24,011 bases of DNA from Verrucomicrobiaceae bacterium UBA2429. GTDB taxonomy: Bacteria > Verrucomicrobiota > Verrucomicrobiia > Verrucomicrobiales > Verrucomicrobiaceae. The notes below the pieces were generated by a model. The model was not told where the DNA came from. It was given only the letters and a program-made list of their open reading frames with translations, and ran no database searches. Each line of letters begins with the position of its first letter. Position 1 is the first letter of the stretch. Below are positions 8,868 through 15,767 of this stretch, one piece after another. The stretch is from positions 1 through 24,011 of the forward strand of contig DDQZ01000041.1 of the NCBI GenBank assembly GCA_002343505.1. The letters are read 5' to 3'. A program made the position numbers and the translations under genes.

Positions 8868-9575
8868 TCACTCCTTCTTCTTGCCCTTGCCTTTTCCCTT
8901 TGCCGGAGCCGGGGCCACTTTTTCGCCGGGCTTCGGCAGCGTTGCCATCACACTTTCCCAAGCGGGATTCAGTGTCGCCTCGCGGATGACGAGATTGCGG
9001 AAGTCCACCGACTCTCCACCGACCGTGAATCCGGGCGCTGCCTTTGGCGTGGTGAAAAGCTCGCTGGTCCCCCAGGCGGTCAGTTCACCCACCTGGCCGA
9101 GCATTTTGTCATCCACCATCTCCAGGCGCACCTTGTGCCAGACGCCGGGGCTGAGCTCGGCGGGGAAGCGGGCAAAAACCACCGCCTTGTCCGGCCCCTC
9201 GTGGTCATTGTCATCGCGCTGGATGGTCACCGAGCGCGGGGTGATGGCGATGCGCGCCATGTGGTCCTTGAGCGCGTTGATGGAAAGGCTGGTCGAGCGC
9301 GCGCCCTCCAGCTTGAACTCATACTCGATGATGAAATTCGAAAGCTGGTTGGGCAGGCGCGCCACCGCGCCGTGATTGTCAGCCTCCAGCTCCGAGCCGC
9401 GCATGACACCGTCCACCAGCTCCCACTTGCCTTTCGCGATCTTCCACGGCGCGCCCGGCGCGGTGTCGAGCTTGTTTTCATAAATGACCTTGCCGGGAAT
9501 GGCGAGGAGCGGCTTTTCATCAGCGGCGGGCGCGGCGGAGACGGCGGTGAGCAGGAGCAGGGATGCGAGTTTCAT
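8868..9575 (-). CDS. Exported DUF1080/3-keto-disaccharide-hydrolase-like protein
   Basis: A 235-aa protein whose frame continues far upstream. The ATG at 9575 opens a clean signal peptide (KLASLLLLTAVSAAPAA) and avoids overlap with the divergent gene. The body resembles the concanavalin-like DUF1080 fold: KGKWELVDGVMRGSE, a VARLPNQLSNFIIEYEFKLE strand pair, and WHKVRLEMVDDKMLGQV. Such proteins are abundant in Planctomycetota and Verrucomicrobiota, and some members cleave 3-keto-glycosides. I see no certain catalytic residues, so the enzymatic role is unproven. The C-terminus is a basic tail of Lys/Gly repeats (KGKGKGKKKE). Confidence 0.7.
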   Translation of the reverse strand: MKLASLLLLTAVSAAPAADEKPLLAIPGKVIYENKLDTAPGAPWKIAKGKWELVDGVMRGSELEADNHGAVARLPNQLSNFIIEYEFKLEGARSTSLSINALKDHMARIAITPRSVTIQRDDNDHEGPDKAVVFARFPAELSPGVWHKVRLEMVDDKMLGQVGELTAWGTSELFTTPKAAPGFTVGGESVDFRNLVIREATLNPAWESVMATLPKPGEKVAPAPAKGKGKGKKKE

Positions 9576-9675
9576 GGGCGCGGGAAAACGCGGCCACAGT
9601 GCGGATGTTTCAGGCTCATCACAAAGCGCGAGCGCGGGTTTGCGCGGGCGCGCATCCTGTGAAATGTCCGCCGCC

Positions 9676-10704
9676 ATGAGTGACCTCCATCCTTTGCGCA
9701 TCGGCATCGTCGGCGCCGGCGGCATCGTCAAACAGCGCCACCTCCCCGGCCTGCGCGCGCTGCCCGGCATCAGCATCACCGCGGTGGCAAACTCCACCCT
9801 GGCCAGCGCGGAAACTTTTTGCCACGACCATGCGCCGGAGGCTCGGCCGCACTCACGCTGGGAGGACGTGGTGGACAATGACGATGTGGACATCGTCTGG
9901 ATCGGCGCGCATCCCTGCCTGCACCATGACGCCACCTGCTTCGCCCTCGAACGCGGCAAGCACGTCTTCACCCAGGCGCGCATGGCCGCCACTCTCGCGG
10001 AGGCGGAGCGCATGTGGGAGAAATCCCGCAGCTTCCCCGAACTCGTCACCGCCATCTGCCCCGCTCCGCATGGAATGCGCGGCGGCCTCATGGTGAAAAA
10101 GCTTCTGGCCGAGGGTGCCATCGGCGTGCCGCTGCACGCGCTGCTGCACAGCTTCAACTCCGCCTGGCTGCCCGCCACACAGCCCGCGCACTGGCGTCAG
10201 CGCACCGAGATCAGCGGCATTCAGATCCTCACACTCGGCATTTACATCGAGGTGCTGCAGCACTGGCTGGGCCACATCACCGAAGTCGAGGCGCGCGGCA
10301 AGGTGGGCATCCCCATCCGTGACGGCTACGAGATCGGCACGCCGGACTTCCTGCATGTGAATGCCGAATTCAGCGGCGGTCTTGAAGCCGCGCTGCTCTT
10401 CAGCGGCGTGGCCGCGCACGCGCCGACGGACAAGCTGTGGATCTTCGGCAGCGAGGGCACGCTTGTTTATGACTTCGCCACCGAGGAGCTGGCTCTTGGC
10501 AAGACCGGCGGCACCCTGGAGCCTGTGGCCGTGCCGCAGGAAATGCAGCGCGCGTGGGCCGTCGAGCGCGACTTCATTGAGGCCGTGCGCGATCCCTCCG
10601 CACCGCGCCCGCGACCCGACTTCACCGAAGGCCTCTGCTACATGCGCGTCGTGGATGCCGTCTGGCGCGGCATGGAGACCGGCGCAGCGACGCGCTGCGT
10701 GTGA
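9676..10704 (+). CDS. Gfo/Idh/MocA-like protein with non-canonical active site
   Basis: A 342-aa protein with an N-terminal NAD(P)-binding Rossmann fold (RIGIVGAGGIVKQRHLPGL, residues 8-26) and a C-terminal alpha/beta domain, as in Gfo/Idh/MocA oxidoreductases of sugars and related polyols. The usual EKP motif after GKHV is replaced by QAR (residues 100-102), so the catalytic lysine is absent. The usual active-site His in the GxH segment appears to be Y190 in LTLGIYIEVLQHWLG. It may be a specialised subfamily or a binding protein rather than a standard dehydrogenase. Starts at 9664 and 9676 are both in frame; neither has a Shine-Dalgarno. It diverges from the DUF1080-like gene, which may hint at a shared carbohydrate-related role. 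Confidence 0.82.
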   Translation: MSDLHPLRIGIVGAGGIVKQRHLPGLRALPGISITAVANSTLASAETFCHDHAPEARPHSRWEDVVDNDDVDIVWIGAHPCLHHDATCFALERGKHVFTQARMAATLAEAERMWEKSRSFPELVTAICPAPHGMRGGLMVKKLLAEGAIGVPLHALLHSFNSAWLPATQPAHWRQRTEISGIQILTLGIYIEVLQHWLGHITEVEARGKVGIPIRDGYEIGTPDFLHVNAEFSGGLEAALLFSGVAAHAPTDKLWIFGSEGTLVYDFATEELALGKTGGTLEPVAVPQEMQRAWAVERDFIEAVRDPSAPRPRPDFTEGLCYMRVVDAVWRGMETGAATRCV

Positions 10705-10715
10705 TTTTCAAAACC

Positions 10716-11486
10716 TCACCGCACCGCGCCCGGCGCGACGCGCGCCTCGGGGATGCGCAGCATGGCGGGGATGCTGAGCGCGAGTTCCAGGTCCTTGATC
10801 GTGTTGATCAGGCTCGGCGGGCGCTGGTTGGCGCGGTAGGACTCCATGAGCAGCTCGTAGCCCTTGAGCTGGAGCGCGCGGTCCGCCGCCTTCGCGTATT
10901 GATAACCCGCCAGCCTGCGGAAGCGCAGGTTCCCGGTCAGTTCGCCCACCTTGAGGTAGCATTCCGCCGCCTTCGCGGGCTGGATGTCACGCCGCTCGTA
11001 GAGCTCCGCCAGCGTGTGCCAGAGGCGCGCGTCATCCGGGATCATGCGCAGGCCCTCCAGCAGGATGTCGCGCCCGCGCAGCACATGCTCGTAGGAGAGC
11101 TTTTCGCGCAACGCAGGGTTCAGCTTCTCATTGTTCAAGTAATGGGACGAGGCATTCCACGCCATGTGCCAGGCCGCCTCGTCCCAGTAATGCGTGTAGC
11201 GCGGCTGCAGGCGCGTGGTCAGTTGGAAAAGACTGTCCACCGCCCCCCACCGCACATTCTCCCATGCGCCGCACGCGCGCAGATAAGTGATGCTGGCCAC
11301 CAGCGAGCGCAGGCCGCCGAGGGAGGCGGCGAAGCCCATCTGCCCCAGGTTCTCCCGCAGGCCCAGGTCCACGCGCGGCGTCAGCAGCTTCTCCGCGCGC
11401 AGATGCGCCGTGGCGGCCTGCTCCAGCGGCAGCTTCAGCGTGCCGAGCAGCAGGAGCACGAGCAGGGCCTGGAGGGGGCGCTTCAT
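10716..11486 (-). CDS. Helical-repeat (TPR-like) membrane-anchored or exported protein, third gene of the ABC operon
   Basis: A protein of about 256 aa with a signal peptide or N-terminal anchor (LQALLVLLLLGTLKLPL). The body is helix-rich: LYERRDIQPAKAAECYLKVG and RLAGYQYAKAADRALQLKGY look like TPR-style helix pairs in its second half. I do not recognise a named family. Its ATG overlaps the permease stop as TGATG, so translation is probably coupled; a GTG one codon upstream (11489) is less likely. The position suggests an accessory part of the transporter facing the periplasm. Its stop lies 11 nt from that of the convergent Gfo/Idh-like gene. Confidence 0.75.
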   Translation of the reverse strand: MKRPLQALLVLLLLGTLKLPLEQAATAHLRAEKLLTPRVDLGLRENLGQMGFAASLGGLRSLVASITYLRACGAWENVRWGAVDSLFQLTTRLQPRYTHYWDEAAWHMAWNASSHYLNNEKLNPALREKLSYEHVLRGRDILLEGLRMIPDDARLWHTLAELYERRDIQPAKAAECYLKVGELTGNLRFRRLAGYQYAKAADRALQLKGYELLMESYRANQRPPSLINTIKDLELALSIPAMLRIPEARVAPGAVR

Positions 11487-12364
11487 CACAATTCCTTTTC
11501 CACAAACAGCAGGTGCGACACCACCATGTAACCGGTGATGTAAGTCAGCGCGATGCCCGTCATGTAACCCGCGCTGCCCGGGCCCACCACCTGGCCGTTC
11601 ACCACATTGTCTATCACATCAAAGACACCCAGGTCCGGTGTCAGCACCGCCAGCAGCGCGGACAGCCCTTTTTCCACAAACGGCTCCATCTTCCCCTGGA
11701 GAAAATACTCCCGCAGCAGCCCCTGGCCGTGGCCGATGATGACGATGCAAAACGTCACCACCACCGTGAACAGCGTGCTGCTCGCGAAGCACGACACCAT
11801 CAGCGCCAGCGCCGTCACCACCGCCGCTTTCAGAAACACCGCCAGCACGCCGAGGTGCAGATTCCACGTCAGCCCCTGTTTGCCCACCAGCTCCTGCACC
11901 TGCGCCACCGCCTCCGGCGTCTGCGCCTTCAGCCCGGCCAGGATCTGCGCCAGCAGCAGCTTCTCCCGCAGCCACAGCACCAGGCTGAAAGCCGCGTCCA
12001 TCACCAGCAGTCCCGCGCCGATGAGCGCCAGCACGCCGAGCAGCTTGCCCAGCAGGTACTCATGCCGCGGCACCGGCTTCGACAGGATCGTGTAAAGCGT
12101 GCGGTCCTCCAAGTCGCGCGGCAGCAGCAGCGCCGTGGCCACGATGCCGATGACGAGGCTGAAAATCTGCAAGGCGCCAAAAGACACATCCTTCAGGAGC
12201 TTGAGCTGGTGCTCCGGGTTGAGCACCGGAAAGGCGAAGCCCGCCGCCACCACCACCGCGCAGAAGAGCAGCAGGAAAACGAGGATCTTCATGCGCACCA
12301 GCTGCGTCACCGTGGCGGCGGCCAGCGTCCAGACGCGGGCGGGGGAAAAAGCGGCGTGGTTCAT
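11486..12364 (-). CDS. ABC-2 type transporter permease
   Basis: A 292-aa integral membrane protein with about six hydrophobic segments: MKILVFLLLFCAVVVAAGFA, FGALQIFSLVIGIVATALLL, LLGVLALIGAGLLVMDAAFS, AVFLKAAVVTALALMVSCFA, LFTVVVTFCIVIIGHG and a C-terminal TGIALTYITGYMVVSHLL. The segment LEDRTLYTILSKPVPRHEYL between helices 2 and 3 is typical of ABC-2 permeases of the Nos/Gld type. Both ends overlap neighbouring genes by one base (TGATG), tying it to the ATPase before it and the helical protein after it. The substrate cannot be told from the sequence. Confidence 0.9.
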   Translation of the reverse strand: MNHAAFSPARVWTLAAATVTQLVRMKILVFLLLFCAVVVAAGFAFPVLNPEHQLKLLKDVSFGALQIFSLVIGIVATALLLPRDLEDRTLYTILSKPVPRHEYLLGKLLGVLALIGAGLLVMDAAFSLVLWLREKLLLAQILAGLKAQTPEAVAQVQELVGKQGLTWNLHLGVLAVFLKAAVVTALALMVSCFASSTLFTVVVTFCIVIIGHGQGLLREYFLQGKMEPFVEKGLSALLAVLTPDLGVFDVIDNVVNGQVVGPGSAGYMTGIALTYITGYMVVSHLLFVEKEL

Positions 12365-13230
12365 CAGTTCGTCTCCTCGGTGGCCTCCAGGAAAAGTTTT
12401 TCCAATGTCGTGCGCGGCTGCCCGGTGCGCACGAGACGCGCGCCGCCCTGGCGCTCCACCAGCGCGCGAATCTCCGCCAGCAGCTCCGGAGTGGCATCCT
12501 CCAGCACCAGCTCCGTCTGGTTTTCCACCGCGATCAGCTCATCCACGCGCCCCTCCCGCATCATGCGCCCGTGCGCCATGATGCCCACGCGGTCGCACAC
12601 CTCCTGCATCTGCTCCAGCAAGTGGCTCGTCACCAGCACCGTGATGCCCTGCCCGCGGAAGCCCAGGATCAGATCGCGAATCTTGCGCGAGCCCGCCGGG
12701 TCCACACCCGCCGTCGGCTCGTCCAGCACCACCAGCCGCGGGCGATGCAGCAGCGCCTGCGCCAGCCCGAGGCGCTGGAGCATGCCCTTCGAATAACCCG
12801 CCACCCGCCGGTCCGCCGCATCCTCCAGACCCGTCAGCGCCAGCATCTCCCGCGCGCGGTCCCTCAGCTCCGCGCCGCCCAGGCCGCACAGCCGGCCGTA
12901 GAAAAGCAGCGTCTCCAGGCCGTTGAGATGCTTGTAAAAATACGGGTTCTCCGGCAGAAAGCCCACCGCCTGCCGGCTCGCCACCTCCGTGCTTGAGCGG
13001 CCAAAGACAAACGTCCGCCCGCGCGTCGGCGCCAGCAGGCCGAGCACCGTCTTCATCGTGGTGGATTTTCCGCAGCCGTTGGGACCGATGAGGCCGTACA
13101 CCTCCCCCTCCCGCACCGTCAGGGACACATCACGCACGGCCACAAAAGGCTTCCTGCCCAAAGCGCCGCGGAAGACCTTCGTCAGGTTCTCCACGGAGAC
13201 TGCGGGCGTTATTGGCTGGGGGTCGGACAT
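12364..13230 (-). CDS. ABC transporter ATP-binding protein
   Basis: A 288-aa ATPase that powers the permease encoded next to it. Walker A is GPNGCGKST (residues 49-57), the signature helix is YSKGMLQR (146-153), and Walker B plus catalytic Glu is LVVLDEP (166-172), followed by the D-loop TAGVD and the switch His in VTSHLLEQ. The YSKGM form of the signature is common in ABC-2 exporters of the NatA/CcmA group. I placed the start at the ATG at 13230 (MSDPQP) because conserved sequence begins shortly after; an upstream ATG at 13266 is also in frame. It is first in a three-gene coupled operon. Confidence 0.93.
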   Translation of the reverse strand: MSDPQPITPAVSVENLTKVFRGALGRKPFVAVRDVSLTVREGEVYGLIGPNGCGKSTTMKTVLGLLAPTRGRTFVFGRSSTEVASRQAVGFLPENPYFYKHLNGLETLLFYGRLCGLGGAELRDRAREMLALTGLEDAADRRVAGYSKGMLQRLGLAQALLHRPRLVVLDEPTAGVDPAGSRKIRDLILGFRGQGITVLVTSHLLEQMQEVCDRVGIMAHGRMMREGRVDELIAVENQTELVLEDATPELLAEIRALVERQGGARLVRTGQPRTTLEKLFLEATEETN

Positions 13231-13430
13231 GGCGCGCAATGAAGGGACGGCCCCATGCGGTGTCAATGCCGCATCAAGCTCAGACCACCGCGTCCGGCCC
13301 CTTTCTCACCCGGCTCCCGCGCGTGCGCCAGGCTCTCCGCGTCCGACAAAATCGTCGGCCTGTCCTTGTTCGTCCAAAAGCTCATGGTGTCGAAGGTGCG
13401 AAGATAAAGATTGAGTCGTTCACAAAGAAA

Positions 13431-13850
13431 TCATCCGTCATGCACAGCATGACGCCGGGCGTCATGGCTGAGTAAAGTCATGCAAAGACCGAATGGAAGT
13501 GACGGCAGAAAAATGACACAGCCGATCAAATAAACAGCGTCAACACAGTTTCTCATGCCAGAGTTCTCCACAGGCTGAAGAACATAAAGACATGCGCCCA
13601 GGAATGCGCACAAAGCTGCTGCAGTGGGTATCAGGGACCATGGAGACCAGCGTCGTCTTCGGCGGACATGATCAGCCAGGAGATAAAGCCCCCAGTAAAA
13701 TGCCGTCATAAAAGCGCCAAGGTAAAGTGACACGACGCGGTAGCCTTGCGCGGGCGACGAATGGCCGTCACTGAAAGGGCTGAAATAGAGGAAAGCCGCG
13801 AGAGCGACGGAGCTCAGCACATAACAGAGGACGGTGTGTTTCAAGCTCAC
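13431..13850 (-). CDS. Small four-helix membrane protein of unknown function
   Basis: About 139 aa if it starts at the GTG at 13850, which leads straight into the first hydrophobic helix. The frame is open to a TTG at 13943, and there is no ATG in the first half. Four hydrophobic segments are visible: VLCYVLSSVALAAFLYF, VVSLYLGAFMTAFYWGLYLL, LIPTAAALCAFLGACLYVL and VYLIGCVIFLPSLPFGLCMT. A basic RRRRR loop lies between helices 2 and 3, likely on the cytoplasmic side. I recognise no family. Base composition is visibly less GC-rich than the flanking ABC operon. The membrane topology makes a real gene plausible, but the non-ATG start keeps confidence moderate. Confidence 0.5.
   Translation of the reverse strand: MSLKHTVLCYVLSSVALAAFLYFSPFSDGHSSPAQGYRVVSLYLGAFMTAFYWGLYLLADHVRRRRRWSPWSLIPTAAALCAFLGACLYVLQPVENSGMRNCVDAVYLIGCVIFLPSLPFGLCMTLLSHDARRHAVHDG
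13436..13466. other. Two mutually exclusive hairpins at the 3' end of the small membrane-protein gene
   Basis: CGTCATGC at 13436-13443 pairs with GCATGACG at 13447-13454 across a 3-nt loop. The same middle arm can instead pair with GCGTCATG at 13459-13466. The second arm lies outside the coding region on the side away from the gene. On the minus strand the first hairpin runs into the stop codon and then TTTCTTTG, so it could serve as a weak terminator. Confidence 0.35.
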
Positions 13851-13945
13851 GGATGCGAAGGATAAAGTGGAGTCGTGCGCGAAGCATTCGCCGCGCTTGC
13901 TGGCAGACACGGCCAAACATGACGCGATTTCTGTCCCAGCCAAGC

Positions 13946-14132
13946 TTACTCTGTGACCACCGCCGCCCCCTTCCGCACCCGGCGCACGCGGTCGCGCAGC
14001 AGGGACTCCTGCATGTAGTCGGCCAGGCGGTCCGGTTCCCGCGCGTGCCGGCGCGCCAGCAGCAGCAAATTGTCAAAGAGCACCCCTTGCAGCACCGCGC
14101 GCGCCTGGCGCCGCGCGTGTTCGGAGGTTTCA
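13946..14132 (-). pseudogene. Truncated 3' remnant of a paralogue of the 14599-15384 gene
   Basis: This stretch encodes about 62 residues in one frame ending in TAA. It contains ADYMQESLLRD, which matches LSLYMQEHLLRD near the end of the neighbouring intact protein. Over 38 ungapped residues (from ARAVLQGVLF to that motif) I count 20 identities. No ATG opens the frame, and a TGA in this frame occurs just upstream, inside the end of the PLDc_N-like gene. Homology therefore starts almost exactly where that gene ends, as expected if the 5' part was lost by insertion or deletion. Confidence 0.65.
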
Positions 14133-14495
14133 CAGGCCGAGGAACTTGAGGGGAAAATTGGCGCTCATCGGCCACATCTTCACGGCAAGATACCCGGCAA
14201 CGGCCACGATGATCCCGAACGGCACGAGGAAGAACCACTGCAGCGGGCGGCGAAGCGCCACAACGTGGTAAAGATACGCGCCAATGCCAAGCGGAACAAA
14301 GGCAGCCAGGACAGTCCAGACGATGCGGTCCGTCGGTGTTGGAAACTCGGAAGGCGGCCGCCTCATGCAATCAACGATCACATGCAGCCTGTAGCAGACC
14401 AGGACGAACACGCAGAATGCCGCGAGCACGGCCATGGTGCGCATCATGCCAAGGTCAATGCCCAGCATGCTTTTAAACAAGGAGTCAGGATTCAT
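14130..14495 (-). CDS. Small membrane protein with PLDc_N-like (phospholipase D N-terminal) domain
   Basis: A 121-aa protein with three hydrophobic segments: MAVLAAFCVFVLVCYRLHVIVD, IVWTVLAAFVPLGIGAYLYHVV and FFLVPFGIIVAVAGYLAV. The middle part (VDCMRRPPSEFPTPTDRIVW, then the PLGIGAYLYHVVALRR helix) resembles the short PLDc_N membrane module found alone in many small proteins. No catalytic HKD motif is present, so it is not a phospholipase itself. It sits between the intact family gene and its broken copy, on the same strand, and may have arrived with the event that truncated the copy. Confidence 0.7.
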   Translation of the reverse strand: MNPDSLFKSMLGIDLGMMRTMAVLAAFCVFVLVCYRLHVIVDCMRRPPSEFPTPTDRIVWTVLAAFVPLGIGAYLYHVVALRRPLQWFFLVPFGIIVAVAGYLAVKMWPMSANFPLKFLGL

Positions 14496-14598
14496 GGGGT
14501 TTGGCGGGTATTTCCAGGGATGTGCTTCTCTTCACAGACGGACAGGGTTCGAGCCGCTCGAATGCGCCGGCGAACGAAACGCAGCCGCGGCTTCGCGC

Positions 14599-15384
14599 TC
14601 ATGGCTCCACCGGCGGCGGCTCCGGCTCCTCCGGTTCCTCGGGGGAGGCGGGGTCGCGCAGCAGGTGCTCCTGCATGTAGAGGGAGAGCTTCTCCGGCTG
14701 GCGGGGGAACATCTCGCCGAGCTTGTTCAGATTCAGGAAGAGCATGAGCTGCAGATTCTCGCGCGCGGCGCGCAGGGACTCCTGCGTGGTGGTCTTCTCG
14801 CCTGTGGAGTCCTCGCTGGCCTCGTAAATCGCCACCCATTCCGTGAGCAGCGTGCCGGCCAGCGTCACGATGGCCGGCGCCAGGGAGGCGCTGTGGGTCG
14901 TGGCCGCGTTGGCCAGCGTCTCCAGGTGGCTCTCCACCGTGTCATCCGTGCAGGTGTTGAAGACCGAGCGGCCATGCGGCAGCGCCTCCTGGATCACCGG
15001 CGAGCCGGCGGGGAAGGCGGAGATGAAGCCCGCCTCGATGCGCTTGACCTCGCCGGGGATGTTGTTTTGGCGGAAGTCATCCTTGGCCTGCTTGCGCGCC
15101 TTGCGGATGCCGAGCGCGCCCGTGTCATCCGTCAGGTGATCCTGCACCAGGCCCAGCGCGCTCGCCGTCGCCGTGATGCGCGCCGTCAGCTCGCCGCCCG
15201 CGTTGTTCGCGCTCATGCGCTGCAGGTTGTCCGTCGAGAAAGCCAGCAGCTCCGCCAGGCTGATGCTGGGGGCATCAAAGGGATTCTCCAGATAATAGGT
15301 CAGTCTTCTCATATGCGTGGGATGTGCGTCGGGTGAATCAAAGCGCACGCCTGAGCCAAAAAATGCGAAACCCCAGCGTGCCAT
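14599..15384 (-). CDS. Uncharacterised helical protein, intact member of a locally duplicated family
   Basis: A 261-aa protein I do not recognise. It begins MARWGFAFFGSGVRFDSP, is largely helical, and ends in an acidic Pro/Glu-rich tail (PASPEEPEEPEPPPVEP). There is no signal peptide or transmembrane helix. A plausible promoter whose start point would fall about 20 nt upstream supports the ATG at 15384 rather than the internal ATG at 15312. Its C-terminal part recurs in the broken copy at 13946-14132. The FGSGVRFD start and lack of export signal suggest a cytoplasmic or structural role, but no function can be assigned. Confidence 0.75.
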   Translation of the reverse strand: MARWGFAFFGSGVRFDSPDAHPTHMRRLTYYLENPFDAPSISLAELLAFSTDNLQRMSANNAGGELTARITATASALGLVQDHLTDDTGALGIRKARKQAKDDFRQNNIPGEVKRIEAGFISAFPAGSPVIQEALPHGRSVFNTCTDDTVESHLETLANAATTHSASLAPAIVTLAGTLLTEWVAIYEASEDSTGEKTTTQESLRAARENLQLMLFLNLNKLGEMFPRQPEKLSLYMQEHLLRDPASPEEPEEPEPPPVEP

Positions 15385-15392
15385 TATTTTTC

Positions 15393-15416
15393 GAAATTCT
15401 GAATTTGTCGAATTTC
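15393..15416. promoter_or_regulatory. Palindrome overlapping the promoter (operator candidate)
   Basis: GAAATTC at 15393-15399 and GAATTTC at 15410-15416 form a perfect 7-bp inverted repeat with 10 nt between arms. A third partial copy (GAATTT) lies between them. It overlaps the -10 box and likely start point of the 14599-15384 gene, where a repressor could act. The sequence is simple and AT-rich, so chance is possible. Confidence 0.4.
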
Positions 15417-15440
15417 AGCAAATTACGCGCCTCATGTCAA
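15412..15440 (-). promoter_or_regulatory. Sigma-70-type promoter for the 14599-15384 gene
   Basis: On the minus strand, TTGACA (15440-15435) is a perfect -35 box. A 17-nt spacer separates it from TGAAAT (15417-15412), a 4/6 match to the -10 consensus. It lies in a locally AT-rich stretch about 28 nt before the ATG at 15384. This is the best promoter match I found in the window. Confidence 0.6.
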
Positions 15441-15563
15441 TACTTGGATTTATCGCGGCATTTTTGGAGCTTACTAATTCATTCGGAAAGAAAGAAACTT
15501 TCGCCAATAATAAGCATTGTGCTTAACTGAAAACACTCGCCATGAAAGAGGGCTCCCAAACAC
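15441..15563. other. AT-rich intergenic region with no gene seen
   Basis: This stretch is distinctly AT-richer than the rest of the window, for example around the TTTCGCCAATAATAAGCATT segment. Only short, low-quality ORFs occur on either strand. It separates the promoter of the 14599-15384 gene from the tandem repeat array. I see no RNA gene or transposon end. Confidence 0.5.
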
Positions 15564-15754
15564 ATGGGAAGCCGCTGAAACGCCGTCAGTGGCTTCCGAT
15601 GGACATGGGAGGCCGTTGAAATCCCAGCAGTGGCTTCCGATAAAGATGGGAGGCCGTTAAAATCCCGGCAATGGCTTCCGATAGACATGGGAGGCCGTTG
15701 AAATCCCGGCAGCGGCTTCCGATGGACATGGGAGGCTGTTCAAGCCCGGCGGGC
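15564..15754. repeat. Five tandem copies of a 41-bp repeat
   Basis: Copies begin at 15564, 15605, 15646, 15687 and 15728, exactly 41 bp apart; the fifth is incomplete and diverged. The core is ATGGGAGGCCGTTGAAATC followed by CCGGCAGTGGCTTCCGATA. Each full copy holds a stem GGAGGCC/GGCTTCC that pairs fully on the plus strand if one G-U is allowed; copy 1 has the perfect form GGAAGCC/GGCTTCC. Because 41 is not divisible by three, the reading frame shifts between copies and a repeat protein is unlikely. The array lies just past the 3' end of the STN-like gene. No unique spacers are present, so it is not CRISPR. Confidence 0.9.
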
Positions 15755-15767
15755 GAGGGCTGCTCTT

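Noticed and set aside
7813..9375. Long plus-strand ORF opposite gatA, gatC and the DUF1080-like gene
   Set aside because: It spans three recognised minus-strand genes and shows no domain.
9576..10178. Upstream extension of the DUF1080-like gene
   Set aside because: The extension lies antisense to the Gfo/Idh-like gene, and the ATG at 9575 gives a clean signal peptide.
11513..12796. Long plus-strand ORF opposite the ABC permease and ATPase genes
   Set aside because: It is His/Arg/Gln-rich low-complexity protein antisense to two clearly recognised genes, typical of high-GC shadow frames.
13212..13475. Plus-strand ORF in the gap beyond the ABC ATPase gene
   Set aside because: No start context, no domain, and it overlaps the likely 5' region of the ABC operon; I see no supported gene in 13231-13430.
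15564..15754. CRISPR array
   Set aside because: The whole 41-bp unit repeats without unique spacers, and no cas genes are nearby.
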